A DNA stretch of 64,000 bases from Acidovorax sp. KKS102 (GCF_000302535.1 NC_018708.1:248001-312000), one strand, 5' to 3'; shown: positions 9,841 through 19,931, counted from the first letter of the stretch. The notes: a model not told the origin generated them from the letters alone. Numbers and translations are program-made.

Positions 9841-9898
9841 AGCAGCTCTTAGACGGTTCTGACGACCCTCCAGGCCATGCCTGGGGGAGCGTCAGCAC

Positions 9899-9958
9899 GT
9901 TTTGGAGCCTTTTGGTGCTGATGCGCTAGTGGAATATGCGCAAGCAGCTATCAAAAAT
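9899..9958 (-). repeat. Dispersed Comamonadaceae-type short repeat, copy A
   Basis: Read on the minus strand it gives TTTTTGATAGCTGCTTGCGC, a 10-nt spacer and ACTAGCGC, followed by a short block ending in AAAAGGCTCC. This is the layout of a short intergenic repeat I recognise from many Comamonadaceae genomes. It sits in the gap after the molybdenum hydroxylase gene. Other copies in this window lie near 11117, 23602, 31235 and 57769. Function is unknown; it may be a non-autonomous mobile or REP-like element. Confidence 0.6.
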
Positions 9959-10027
9959 GGAGCAGATGGATCATCCGTAGGGCCCGTGTTCAGCCCGACA
10001 ATCGGGCTGCACCACCGCCCAGACACC

Positions 10028-10738
10028 ATGACACCTGCCGTCCCTTGGCCATCGCACGGCGCCTTGCGCACCACCCACCGGAGCGTGCAGCGCATCGGCG
10101 GCGCCGCAACGTTGGCCCTGTGTTGCCTGGCCCTCACGGCCTGCGGGCCGGAGGTGCAAGGGTCGCCCAAGCCGCCTGCGGCGTTTGGCCCAGTGCAGAG
10201 CAATTGGTTCGGTTGCCCGTCCCTGCATGGCGTGTACGCCTGGCCGCCGGTGCAGCCTTCGGGTGTGCGGGGCAGCCTGCCGTTTTTTACCGGCTCGGCC
10301 GAGATGCAGGTCTGGGTGCAGCAGCAGCGCGGCGAAACCACGCTGCGCACGCGCACCATCAACCGCGCGCGCAACGTGCGCACCTCGCTCACCCGGCAGT
10401 GGAGCCTGGTCACCTACAGCGGCGCGCAGGCCCGCTGCAGCTCCGGCATGCTCGACCTGGCTCCGCAGCCCGCGCCGTCCGGCAATGAGCCCGGGACCTC
10501 TGGCAAGCTGCAGGGGTTCAGGCTGGCGCTGCTCAAAGACGGCGGCCTGGCTGTGGGCAAGCGCACGCTCACCACCGGCAACAAGGGCTCGTACTTTTCG
10601 TGGGGCGGGCAGTCCTACGGTAGCTACGACGCGCCCGATGTGGAGACCTGGACCTGGTTCAAGCTGGCCCGCACCGCAGCGGGGGACAGCGAGCCTCCGG
10701 TCATCGACGCCTACGCGCCCGGGGCCACCTCTCCATAG
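10028..10738 (+). CDS. Putative lipoprotein of unknown function
   Basis: 236 residues from the ATG at 10028; an upstream in-frame start at 9902 would read through the dispersed repeat and is unlikely. The N-terminus has a hydrophobic stretch IGGAATLALCCLALTACGPE, in which LTAC fits a lipobox, so the product is probably anchored to a membrane by a lipidated cysteine. The rest shows no motif I recognise; it includes WFGCPSLHGVYAWPPV and a C-terminal WTWFKLART segment, with two or three cysteines that could pair in the periplasm. Neighbours give no functional hint. Confidence 0.7.
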   Translation: MTPAVPWPSHGALRTTHRSVQRIGGAATLALCCLALTACGPEVQGSPKPPAAFGPVQSNWFGCPSLHGVYAWPPVQPSGVRGSLPFFTGSAEMQVWVQQQRGETTLRTRTINRARNVRTSLTRQWSLVTYSGAQARCSSGMLDLAPQPAPSGNEPGTSGKLQGFRLALLKDGGLAVGKRTLTTGNKGSYFSWGGQSYGSYDAPDVETWTWFKLARTAAGDSEPPVIDAYAPGATSP

Positions 10739-10949
10739 GCCCCTTGGTTGCAGAGCGGCGCGCGAAAAAAGCCTCGAACTTCCCCGTTTATCGCGCTACC
10801 GCCTACGCTGCCACCTCGGCACAGTGGCATCGGGGCTTGGTCCATGGTGGGGCAGGCCCGGGCGCCCGCCTCTTTGTGTCGTGGCAGGCACTCATGTCAT
10901 CGGCCAGCCACGCGGCGGCCGCCCACTGTTGCCGTTCAAGGAGAAGACC

Positions 10950-11066
10950 ATGCCCGCTAGCGAAATTGAAATCCACGCGATCGTGCTGCGACTGCTGCGT
11001 GAAGGCTATACCGCCCTGACCGCCGCCCAACGCCGGGTGGTGGACACGCTGATGGCGGTGTGCTGA
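10950..11066 (+). CDS. Small hypothetical protein, 38 aa
   Basis: A short frame with a good ribosome binding site (AAGGAG, 8 bp before the ATG), encoding MPASEIEIHAIVLRLLREGY and a further 18 residues. It looks like a single amphipathic helix-turn-helix-like piece with many charged residues and no membrane segment. It is alone between the lipoprotein gene and the convergent EVE gene. Support is only start context and codon usage similar to the neighbours; function unknown. Confidence 0.5.
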   Translation: MPASEIEIHAIVLRLLREGYTALTAAQRRVVDTLMAVC

Positions 11067-11116
11067 CGCCCGCCTGCGGGCTGTTCGAGGGCCCCACGGG
11101 GCTGTTCGCGATCCGT

Positions 11117-11173
11117 TTGAAGCCTTCTGGGCCGGATGCGCTAGTGCCCATTACCTGAGACGCTATAAAAAAT
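11117..11173 (-). repeat. Dispersed Comamonadaceae-type short repeat, copy B (degenerate)
   Basis: Shares AGCCTT-TGG and GATGCGCTAGTG with the copy at 9899-9958 in the same orientation, followed by a diverged CGCTATAAAAAAT arm. It overlaps the 3' end of the EVE-domain gene by about 11 bp, so it may supply that gene's last codons or stop. Confidence 0.5.
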
Positions 11174-11705
11174 ATAGTGATTGCAGCTCGGCCTGCATCG
11201 CCTGCGCAATCAGGCGCATGTCGTGTTCGCTGACGGCCAACAGCCCAAACCGGAACTTGCTGCCCCAGCGCTGGCGGTCGTCCACAAACTCCAGCGCGTC
11301 CAGCAGCGGCGCAATCGCCGCCTCACGTGCAGGCACATAGGCCACGTCCCGCCGCGACGGCACAAACCCGCCACCCATATCAAACGCATACGGCGACCCC
11401 GGCAACACGATGCCGATGGAGACAAAGGCCTGCAGCCGGTCCTTGCCGCCCATGGTCACCGTGGGCGCGTAGTACGCAACACGGTCGCCGGGCCGTATGC
11501 GCTGCAGCGGCGCCACCTTGCCATGGCACACCTGCATGTAGCCCGCGCCCGGCGTGGCGCAGCCCCGGCGGGCGTGCTGGGCGCAGGCCACGGCGATCCA
11601 GTTGCGGCGCGTGGCGGCTGCAGAGGTCGCTGCCGATACAGGTATGTCGTTGCGCGCAGGCTCGGCATCCGGCCAAAGGGGGTGTTGCAGCAGGGCGTCG
11701 GTCAT
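11163..11705 (-). CDS. EVE-domain protein (UPF0310 family)
   Basis: 180 residues from the ATG at 11705, which is preceded by CAGGAGC; the longer frame starting at 11732 lacks a ribosome binding site. The central part has the EVE/PUA-like signature: [15 protein letters not shown], then [20 protein letters not shown] and RVAYYAPT, with a conserved [10 protein letters not shown] close to the C-terminus. EVE domains bind modified nucleotides in RNA or DNA, and stand-alone UPF0310 proteins are widespread with no settled role. A palindrome shared with two other genes of this window lies 44 bp upstream of the start. Confidence 0.82.
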   Translation of the reverse strand: MTDALLQHPLWPDAEPARNDIPVSAATSAAATRRNWIAVACAQHARRGCATPGAGYMQVCHGKVAPLQRIRPGDRVAYYAPTVTMGGKDRLQAFVSIGIVLPGSPYAFDMGGGFVPSRRDVAYVPAREAAIAPLLDALEFVDDRQRWGSKFRFGLLAVSEHDMRLIAQAMQAELQSLYFL

Positions 11706-11749
11706 GAAAAAGCTCCTGGTCAAAGAAGCCACCGATGGTGCGGGCCTGC

Positions 11750-11771
11750 TGCTGACACCGCAGTGTCAGTA
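11750..11771. promoter_or_regulatory. Palindromic putative operator, EVE gene copy
   Basis: TGCTGACA, six bases, TGTCAGTA: seven of eight positions in each arm pair. Arm sequence and the six-base spacing are the same as at 13885-13910 and 61938-61965. It lies 44 bp upstream of the EVE start codon, the position expected for an operator or activator site. The cognate regulator is not proven; see the finding on the shared palindrome. Confidence 0.55.
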
Positions 11772-11804
11772 CCTTTGCAGCATCCCTGTGCGCAGCGCAA
11801 CGCC

Positions 11805-12425
11805 TCAGACCAGCTGCCCCCACTGCCACAGCGCAAACCCGCCCAGCAGCAGGGCCGACGCCCGGTTGATGCGCAGGCGCCAGGCGGGCGTAAAGCGCTG
11901 CCGCTGGTAGGCAATCGCACTGGTCAGCAGCAGCCACCAGGCGGCAGAGCCCACCAGCACACCTGCCACCATCCACAGCGGCGACGGCAGGCTGGGCCGG
12001 CCGCCGCCCAGCGAGCCAAACACCGCAATGAACGACACGATGGTGGCCGGGTTGGCCAGCGTCAGCGCAAACGTGCCGGCCGCCAGGCCCAGCAGGCCGC
12101 GCGCGTCGCGTGCTGGTGCGGCGTTGTGGGCCACTGGCGCGTGCCAGGTGCGCCACGCCAGCACCAGCAGCAGTGCGCCACCGCCCAGCGCCAGCGGCGT
12201 CCTGGCCTGCGTCAGCCCGTCGATGAGCCAGCGCACGCTGAAGGCGCCCACGGCGCCATACACCGCATCGGCCATAGCGGCGCCCAGGCCCGTGGCCAGC
12301 CCGGCCGCCAGGCCCCGCTCCAGGGTGCGCTGCATGGTCAGCAGGCCAATGGGGCCCACAGGGGCCGCAATGAGCACGCCGATGACGGCGGCTTGCAGAA
12401 ACACGGTGATTGAAGTGAAGTCCAT
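11805..12425 (-). CDS. LysE-family amino acid exporter
   Basis: Inner-membrane exporter of 206 residues. The N-terminal segment FLQAAVIGVLIAAPVGPIGLL is the classical LysE/RhtB signature with the conserved APVGP motif, followed by GLATGLGAAMADAVYGAVGA. Five to six hydrophobic spans are visible. It is transcribed divergently from an Lrp-type regulator 101 bp away, the usual arrangement in which the regulator senses the amino acid exported. The substrate is not predictable beyond amino acids or related metabolites. Confidence 0.9.
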   Translation of the reverse strand: MDFTSITVFLQAAVIGVLIAAPVGPIGLLTMQRTLERGLAAGLATGLGAAMADAVYGAVGAFSVRWLIDGLTQARTPLALGGGALLLVLAWRTWHAPVAHNAAPARDARGLLGLAAGTFALTLANPATIVSFIAVFGSLGGGRPSLPSPLWMVAGVLVGSAAWWLLLTSAIAYQRQRFTPAWRLRINRASALLLGGFALWQWGQLV

Positions 12426-12526
12426 GCACCGATGCTAGGGCGGCGTCTGGCGATGGAGAATGCAGAAAATTCGGCGAATCCAGAATTGGGTTTCGCTTTT
12501 TTCTGTGCCCATCGAGAAAGGCTTGT

Positions 12527-12976
12527 ATGGAAGTCGATGACAAAGCCTGGCGCCTGATCAGCGCGCTGCAGGCCGATGGCCGCGCCTCGCTCAAGGAACT
12601 GGCCGAGGCCGTGGGCCTGTCGGTGCCCGCCACGCTGGAGCGCCTGAGGCGTTTGCAGGAAGCGGGCGTGGTGCGTGGCGTGCATGCCGACATCGACCCC
12701 GCCAAGGTCGGCTACGGCGTGCGGGCCGTGGTGGGCATCAACGTGCCGCAGCCCGGCAAGAAGGCGCTGATCGACAAGCTGCGCCAGTCGCCCCAGGTGC
12801 TTGAGTGCCACCACGTCAGCGGCAACGATTCGTACGTGATGCAGGTCGTGGCGCGCGACCTGCCCGATCTGGAGCGCTTTCTGGGCGACATCAACGGCTA
12901 TGGCGAAACGCGCACGTCCATCGTGTTCTCCACGCCCATCCCGCTGCGCGGCCTGGCCCGGCCGGAGGCGGGCTGA
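12527..12976 (+). CDS. Lrp/AsnC-family transcriptional regulator
   Basis: 149 residues, the standard size. N-terminal helix-turn-helix: KAWRLISALQADGRASLKELAEAVGLS then TLERLRRLQEAGVVRGVHADI; the C-terminal RAM (ligand-binding) domain carries the typical VLECHHVSGNDSYVMQV segment and ends in TSIVFSTPIPLRG. It is divergent to the LysE exporter, so it probably regulates that gene in response to an amino acid, binding in the 101-bp shared intergenic region. Confidence 0.92.
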   Translation: MEVDDKAWRLISALQADGRASLKELAEAVGLSVPATLERLRRLQEAGVVRGVHADIDPAKVGYGVRAVVGINVPQPGKKALIDKLRQSPQVLECHHVSGNDSYVMQVVARDLPDLERFLGDINGYGETRTSIVFSTPIPLRGLARPEAG

Positions 12977-12984
12977 CCCACACC

Positions 12985-13413
12985 TCAGAACGTGATCTTC
13001 ACCGACGCCGCACTGCGCTGCGCGTCGCCATGGAACACGGCCTCGATGTTGTTCCCATCCGGGTCCAGCACAAAGGCCGCGTAGTAGCCGGGGTGGTAGG
13101 CGCGCTCGCCCGGTGCGCCGTTGTCGGTGCCGCCGTGGGCCAGCGCGGCTTGGTAGAACGCATCCACCATCGCTCGGTCCCGGGCCTGAAACGCCAGGTG
13201 CGTGCGGCCTGTCAGGTGGCCTTGCGCGGCAGGGCCGTCGGCCGCCGACACAAACAGCTCGTCGGCCCAGAAGTAGCCTTCGTCCGCCCCGCCCATCGGC
13301 ACCTGCAGGGCCTTTAGCACCGCCGTATAGAAGGCCTGGCTGGCCGCCAGGTCGCGCACGACCAGTTGCACATGGTCAAACAGCCTGCCCCGGTGGATTT
13401 CTTGCGCTTCCAT
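12985..13413 (-). CDS. VOC-family (glyoxalase/bleomycin-resistance type) protein
   Basis: 142 residues from the ATG at 13413, chosen because AAGGAG lies 7 bp before it; the longer frame from 13455 lacks this. Contains DHVQLVVRDLAASQAFYTAVL, the conserved start of a VOC beta-alpha-beta-beta-beta module, an HLAFQARDRAMVDAFYQAAL centre and a C-terminal GYYAAFVLDPDGNNIEAV metal-site glutamate region. Likely a metal-dependent enzyme or binding protein for a small molecule; substrate unknown. It follows a second VOC gene by 38 bp and is probably cotranscribed with it. Confidence 0.85.
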   Translation of the reverse strand: MEAQEIHRGRLFDHVQLVVRDLAASQAFYTAVLKALQVPMGGADEGYFWADELFVSAADGPAAQGHLTGRTHLAFQARDRAMVDAFYQAALAHGGTDNGAPGERAYHPGYYAAFVLDPDGNNIEAVFHGDAQRSAASVKITF

Positions 13414-13451
13414 GCTGTGCTCCTTTCGTAGACCGTCGGTGCGTTCTGGCT

Positions 13452-13829
13452 TCAAGCCAGCGCGTGCAGACCCACGCGGTTGCCATCCAGGTCATGGATG
13501 TGCGCAAAGAACCCCATGCCCGGCGGCAGCGCCTGGCGCGGCAGGGCCACGCGGCCGCCCTGGGCCACCGCGCGGTCCAGCGCGGCGTCGAGCGAGGGCG
13601 ATGCGTCCAGGTACACCAGCGTGCCGCTGCCCGACACCTGGGGCGCCGTGGGGCCCATCATCAGCGCGCCGCCTGCACCATCGGCCTCAGGGTCGTAGGC
13701 AAACACGGCGCCTTCGCTCGGGCCCATGTTCTCGCGGCGCATGGGCTGGCCCAGCACGGCTTCGTAAAAGGCCTGGGCGCGGTCCAACTGGGTGGTGGGG
13801 ATCTCAAACCAGGCGATGGCGTTTTTCAT
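13452..13829 (-). CDS. VOC-family protein
   Basis: 125 residues, start preceded by AAGGAG at 8 bp. Opens with AIAWFEIPTTQLDRAQAFYEAVL and ends in MGFFAHIHDLDGNRVGLHA, which are the paired halves of a VOC fold; this subgroup (PhnB/glyoxalase-like) is often found beside small stress or effector-binding genes. The promoter region to its right contains a perfect inverted repeat shared with the EVE and GyrI-like genes, so it is probably co-regulated with them. Confidence 0.88.
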   Translation of the reverse strand: MKNAIAWFEIPTTQLDRAQAFYEAVLGQPMRRENMGPSEGAVFAYDPEADGAGGALMMGPTAPQVSGSGTLVYLDASPSLDAALDRAVAQGGRVALPRQALPPGMGFFAHIHDLDGNRVGLHALA

Positions 13830-13884
13830 GGGGGCTCCTTGTGTGTGAAAGAACGAAAGTAAGAAGCCCCGATGGTGAGCGGGG

Positions 13885-13910
13885 GCTGCTGACAGCGGCG
13901 TGTCAGCAGC
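13885..13910. promoter_or_regulatory. Palindromic putative operator, VOC gene copy
   Basis: Perfect ten-base inverted repeat GCTGCTGACA / TGTCAGCAGC around a six-base centre. It stands between the stop of the AraC-type regulator gene and the VOC gene, about 57 bp upstream of the VOC start. There is no T-run on either side, so it does not look like a terminator. Core and spacing match two other sites in the window. Confidence 0.65.
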
Positions 13911-13923
13911 CTGTCACGCGGCA

Positions 13924-16081
<2,158 letters not shown>

Positions 16082-16114
16082 TCACCCAGCAATAGCACTG
16101 ACACCCAATCAAAG

Positions 16115-16151
16115 GCCTGCATGGGGTTCTCTCATGCAGGCTTCTTCTTTT
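16115..16151 (+). terminator. Rho-independent terminator after pobA
   Basis: Perfect nine-base stem GCCTGCATG / CATGCAGGC with a nine-base loop, followed by TTCTTCTTTT, 33 bp after the pobA stop. Confidence 0.85.
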
Positions 16152-16498
16152 GTGTGTGCCCGGTAGGCGTTGCGTGCAACCGGCGCTCCGTCTGCTCACG
16201 CGGCGCGCCCTACGGCCTGCGCACTGCGGCCCCCTTGCGGGACCCAATGACAAAGCCGCTTTCCATGCAACCGCCCTGCACGGCAATCTCCATCTGCTAC
16301 GCAAAATTTAGGCGGAACTGATGCTTACGCCCGCATACCAGGCCCGATAGCATCACACCAAGTTTTCAGATCATTTGCCCAGTGCTGTCGATGTGCAATT
16401 CGACGATGGCTTGAACACGAAGAAGCTGCTGACGCAGCGTTTTAGGCAGTGCACTTCGCGTAAAAGAGTGCCGATCAACAGCCAGGAAAATCTCCAAG
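16152..16498. other. Non-coding stretch, nothing recognised
   Basis: About 350 bp between the pobA terminator and a small membrane-protein gene. No frame with convincing start context, no repeat and no RNA fold that I can recognise by eye. It marks the left border of a segment with lower GC content. Confidence 0.5.
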
Positions 16499-16660
16499 AT
16501 GGATTGGGTCCCGATAGTCTTCATTGTGTTCAAGGTTGCCGTGTTCGGCACCGGCATGTTCTTTGCCATCAAGTGGCATTACGACCAAGGGAAGAAGGCG
16601 AAAGAAGAAGCCAGCAAGCGTCACGGCGTGCCTGGACGGGCACTGAACGCGCCGGAGTAG
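16499..16660 (+). CDS. Small single-span membrane protein, 53 aa
   Basis: Encodes a 53-residue product starting MDWVPIVFIVFKVAVFGTGM and ending with a basic, charged tail (KKAKEEASKRHG). Residues 4-24 form one clear membrane helix, followed directly by WHYDQGKKAK, so the orientation is probably N-out, C-in. The composition is far from random for this GC content, which supports a real gene; the start has only a weak AGGA 14 bp upstream. I recall similar small proteins in Comamonadaceae but know no function. Confidence 0.6.
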   Translation: MDWVPIVFIVFKVAVFGTGMFFAIKWHYDQGKKAKEEASKRHGVPGRALNAPE

Positions 16661-16881
16661 GCGCGCTGATTGCTGGGAAGGTCGTGGCTGCATCAACCCA
16701 ACTAAATTTCAGCCACTCCGGCTCTGAGTTGATCCCAACTCAGTCCACGATTTTTCGGGACCTCCGCACTGTGGTCTGGCTGCTTGAGGCTGAAAGCCGC
16801 CACTGAGCTTACGAAACCGATCGACTGCAAGCAGTCTTCTGGGGGCGTTGCCGTACCAATGAATAGCCGGCAGTCCAAGCC

Positions 16882-18726
16882 TCACTGAGCCGCTGCAAAA
16901 GCAGGTTCCGGCCATATCGCAGACTTGATAGCTTGTAACTCTGGGCAGCTGAGGTGATTCGAAGAAGCTAGCAGAACGGCATGCGCCTTTAGCTCCTTGT
17001 GAAGTAGGGATTTCAGTTCTCCAAGAACGATCTTGCCTCGACGCCACTTGGTAGAGTTTCCGTCATAGTCTGCGATCGCTTTCATCGCAAGTTCGCCCGC
17101 GTTGTGTGCCGGTCCCCCGTTGCGGTTGGCGATGGCAATCTGCGTCCTGATGTTTATTAGCGCGTTGATCGATTTCTCGCGCGTGTTAGCTGTGGCCTCG
17201 TCGATAAGCTGTTGCGCTCTCTCCACCGTTAGCGCTGGATTGAGGTGCGCGACGTGCGCGGCATTCAGGAAGTAGCCCTCCACGTCGCTGTGAGCAGTTA
17301 CAAAGGCGTTCGCGTTCATGTTCGCAAGGGCACCTTCCAGCTTGGCAACCGTGTCGTCTTCAAGATAGTCTCGGTCCCTGTGCAGCAGGAAGCTCACGTT
17401 CGGCGCCTTGTCGAGCAGGAAATTCCGGAGCACCTTGGCAGCATCTAGCTTCGAGCAACCAGCGTAGGGTCGGACATCAAGCTCCTGAACGGGGAACCCA
17501 TTGCTGCTCAGCAAAGCCTTCAGGGCGTCCAATGATTCTTTCTTGCTGTCTTCCGTCGCCACCAGACATGTGAAGTGCCCTTTTGCGAAGTAATCCACTG
17601 TGTCAAGTGCGCCGAGCTCCATCAGCATTGCAGGCGTAGACACAGAGTCGTAGTCAACCTTCTTCCCCTCGCTGACCCACACAACCTGGGCGCAATCTCG
17701 CAATGCGTCTAAAACGTGGCGTGAGTGCGTGCTGAACAGAGCACGGAAGCCGCGCGTCTCTGCCAAGCTTGTAATCAGCTCACACAGCGCACGTTGGTTG
17801 TTCGGATGAAGGTGCGAGTCAGGCTCGTCGAGAATGAGGACTTCGGGCTGGAAGAGAGCGATGTAGGCAAGGATTTGACTCGCTTGCAAGATTGACGTTC
17901 CTGCCGCGTCGATAGGCAGGCGAGGCATTCCAGGACGTGTGAAGTAAACCTGGATATTCTCGTCCCTCTCCTTGTCGAACTCGACCTCAACCTGTATGCC
18001 AGGAAAGAGCGCCCCCATATCGGTCTGAAAACGGTGGAGGGGACCGCGCCACTTGTTGAACTCGATGAGCCAATGCGGGGCGTTTTTCCCTTCGGCCTTC
18101 AACTTGTCGTGGCTATCCCTCAATCTGCGCTGAATTTCGGCTTGTTCTCGTGAATGAGCATCAGCGATCATCAAGAGTACGTTTCGCAGCACCAGATTGG
18201 CGTCGCCGCGCGCCACGATACGTCTGACGACGCCGGGCGACATATAGCGCTCCTCCTTAGCTATTCCCGCTAGTCCTGGCGCATATACCGTAAAAGGGCG
18301 GTCAAGATTCATGAGCCGCTCGCCCACAAGCTTCCCGGTAAGGGATACCGCAATATTCCGGTTCCGACCTCGCCTGACAGCGATGCGACATGCGTTGCCG
18401 TCGGACATCATCACTTCGACTTCGATCTGCCCGTTGGCGTTTTCATAAAGCTGTCCGCCATGAGCAAGAGACAGAACGTCCGCGATGGGTGAATAGAGCA
18501 ATTGCGACGGGTTAAACGACAGCTCAAACTTGTCTGCACCCCACTTGACTCCGTCGCCAACTAGCTTCGCGGTCTGCGCGACTGAGACGGCAAAGTGCAG
18601 TGCCTGAAGGGCGCTACTCTTTCCTGAGTTGTTGGCGCCGATGAGGACGGTGGTTTCAGTGAGATCAAGTTCAAACTCCTTCAACTGCTTGAACCTCTTC
18701 AGAGTCACCTTCGCAATCTTCGCCAT
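16882..18726 (-). CDS. AAA ATPase with C-terminal DUF4435/TOPRIM-like region (putative single-chain PARIS- or OLD-like defence protein)
   Basis: 614 residues from the ATG at 18726 (GGAG 6 bp upstream). The N-terminal half is an ABC/SMC-type AAA_15/AAA_21 ATPase: Walker A GANNSGKSS (30-38), Walker B VLILDEPDSHLHP (296-308) and the STHS switch (332-335). The C-terminal part has LVATEDSKKESLDAL (E392, D393), LLHRDRDYLEDD (447-458) and HSDVEGYF (479-486), a pattern I associate with DUF4435, the TOPRIM-related domain of AriB. PARIS anti-phage systems consist of AriA (AAA_15) and AriB (DUF4435), sometimes fused; OLD-family nucleases and GajA are the alternatives, but no GajB-like helicase is next to it. 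The gene stands alone, and its lower GC suggests horizontal acquisition. Domain assignment in the second half is by eye. Confidence 0.72.
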   Translation of the reverse strand: MAKIAKVTLKRFKQLKEFELDLTETTVLIGANNSGKSSALQALHFAVSVAQTAKLVGDGVKWGADKFELSFNPSQLLYSPIADVLSLAHGGQLYENANGQIEVEVMMSDGNACRIAVRRGRNRNIAVSLTGKLVGERLMNLDRPFTVYAPGLAGIAKEERYMSPGVVRRIVARGDANLVLRNVLLMIADAHSREQAEIQRRLRDSHDKLKAEGKNAPHWLIEFNKWRGPLHRFQTDMGALFPGIQVEVEFDKERDENIQVYFTRPGMPRLPIDAAGTSILQASQILAYIALFQPEVLILDEPDSHLHPNNQRALCELITSLAETRGFRALFSTHSRHVLDALRDCAQVVWVSEGKKVDYDSVSTPAMLMELGALDTVDYFAKGHFTCLVATEDSKKESLDALKALLSSNGFPVQELDVRPYAGCSKLDAAKVLRNFLLDKAPNVSFLLHRDRDYLEDDTVAKLEGALANMNANAFVTAHSDVEGYFLNAAHVAHLNPALTVERAQQLIDEATANTREKSINALINIRTQIAIANRNGGPAHNAGELAMKAIADYDGNSTKWRRGKIVLGELKSLLHKELKAHAVLLASSNHLSCPELQAIKSAIWPEPAFAAAQ

Positions 18727-19222
18727 CCACTGCTCCCGCCTTGTTGTCGTATCGGTATTGCCGCATGTACGATCTGGTGAAGAACATCGCACTCGTGATC
18801 GTCAAACCCGCAACCCGCAGGAACAATCACTGGGCCCAGTCCGCCTGCTCGCACAGGAACCCGCATGATAGTGGTCGAACTAGATACTGCCACGGATCAC
18901 CAGCTAGACGGCACAAAAGAATGTGCCTTGACGCGTCAGATCCTTGAAGGTTTAGCGGAATGAACGACACCCGAATTCGCGCCCGGCGAAGCCAGGTCGG
19001 CACTCTTTGGCCTCCCGAGTTATCGCAAACTACTGGGCCCAGCGTCTGCGTTGTGTCATCAACTTCAATTTTTTGGTTCTGCATTCAACGACTGCAACCG
19101 CTGCAGAGTTGCGACCGACTGCAACCGCTGCAGAGCAGGTGGCGAATCTGCGCGAATCGCTTTTAGATAGCGTGTAACCCGGGCAGTAAAGTCTAAAAAC
19201 TGCAGCGCCGCGCGAATCCCAC
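18727..19222. other. Intergenic region upstream of the AAA ATPase, with a short tandem repeat
   Basis: About 500 bp without a credible gene. It contains two copies of a 20-base unit beginning CGACTGCAACCG at 19089-19108 and 19116-19135 (27-base period). The promoter of the ATPase gene should lie at its left end. The right end passes into a decayed tannase fragment. Confidence 0.5.
19089..19135. repeat. Two-copy 27-bp-period direct repeat
   Basis: Two identical 20-base copies containing TGCAACCGCTGCAG, itself partly palindromic, separated by seven bases. Position is between a putative defence gene and a gene remnant; it may be an arrival scar or a binding site. Confidence 0.5.
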
Positions 19223-19378
19223 GATCACTTGCAGCGAAAGCTGCTCGCACTCTCTAAGTCACCCGGCCCGTTGTGAGTGCCAGATTCGGATGCACACAGC
19301 GGACGAGTTCGGATGCGGATCAGCTCGTGGGGCGCTCGGTGTTGAACACATTGGCACCTGCTCCGCATGCCTCGGCCT
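19223..19378 (-). pseudogene. Decayed 3' fragment of a tannase/feruloyl esterase gene
   Basis: On the minus strand the stretch reads NVFNTERPTS-stop-SA and later RCVHPNLA, aligning with NVVNTELPASWSA and LCVYPKVA at the C-terminus of the intact tannase gene that ends at 19997. A second frame gives DLESASSFRCK-stop against DVESASSFSCK-stop. So the fragment contains at least one in-frame stop and one frameshift and covers only about the last 50 codons. The DNA alignment with 19995-20150 is clear over its whole length, starting at GATCACTTGCAG. It is probably a remnant of a duplicated or replaced gene copy. Confidence 0.75.
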
Positions 19379-19481
19379 GCTATTTCTCCCGCATCTGTCA
19401 CAGCACCCTCACGTCACACGTCTTGGTAGCAGGAGGCCGATAACGCCCTCCGCCCAACATTCAACGTAAAGGAACTGCTGT

Positions 19482-19931
19482 ATGAATCGCGCTGTCTGGT
19501 TCAACGTATCGCCCGAGGGTGCCAAGGCCATCGGGACGCTGCACCACTTCGTCACCCAGGGCACGGGCCTGCCCAGCTTGCTGACGCACCTGGTCTTTCT
19601 GCGCGTGTCGCAGATCAACGGGTGCGCGCACTGCATCGACATCCACACGCGCGACTTGCTGGCCGAAGGCATGTCGGTGGAGAAGGTGGTGCTGGTTCCT
19701 GTGTGGCATGAGGCGGCGTATCTGTTCTCCGAGCAGGAGCGCGCCGCGCTGGCCTGGGCCGAGGAGGTGACGCGTGTGAGCGAGACCCATGCTTCTGATG
19801 AGGCCCATGCGGCCGCGCTGGCCGTGTTTGGCGAGAAGGACCTGGTGGATCTGACGCTCACGATTGCCACCATGAATGCCATCAACCGCATGGGTGTCAG
19901 TTTTCGCATGAAGCCTCGCGCCAAGGCGTAG
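19482..19931 (+). CDS. AhpD-like/carboxymuconolactone decarboxylase family protein
   Basis: 149 residues, typical of the alkylhydroperoxidase (AhpD-core) family. The active-site motif is NGCAHCIDIHTRDL with the CxxC pair and downstream histidine. RBS AAAGGA lies 9 bp before the ATG. Members act as peroxidases or, in the PcaC branch, as carboxymuconolactone decarboxylases; the CxxCxxxH arrangement favours the peroxidase-like branch. It converges with the tannase gene, with a shared two-way terminator between them. Confidence 0.88.
   Translation: MNRAVWFNVSPEGAKAIGTLHHFVTQGTGLPSLLTHLVFLRVSQINGCAHCIDIHTRDLLAEGMSVEKVVLVPVWHEAAYLFSEQERAALAWAEEVTRVSETHASDEAHAAALAVFGEKDLVDLTLTIATMNAINRMGVSFRMKPRAKA

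Noticed and set aside
16375..16806. Plus-strand 143-codon frame
   Set aside because: It overlaps the better-supported 53-residue membrane protein in another frame, has no start context and an amino acid composition unlike neighbouring proteins.
18727..19222. Small open frames upstream of the AAA ATPase as a partner toxin or second defence gene
   Set aside because: None has start context, family features or coding-like composition; I cannot support a second gene there.
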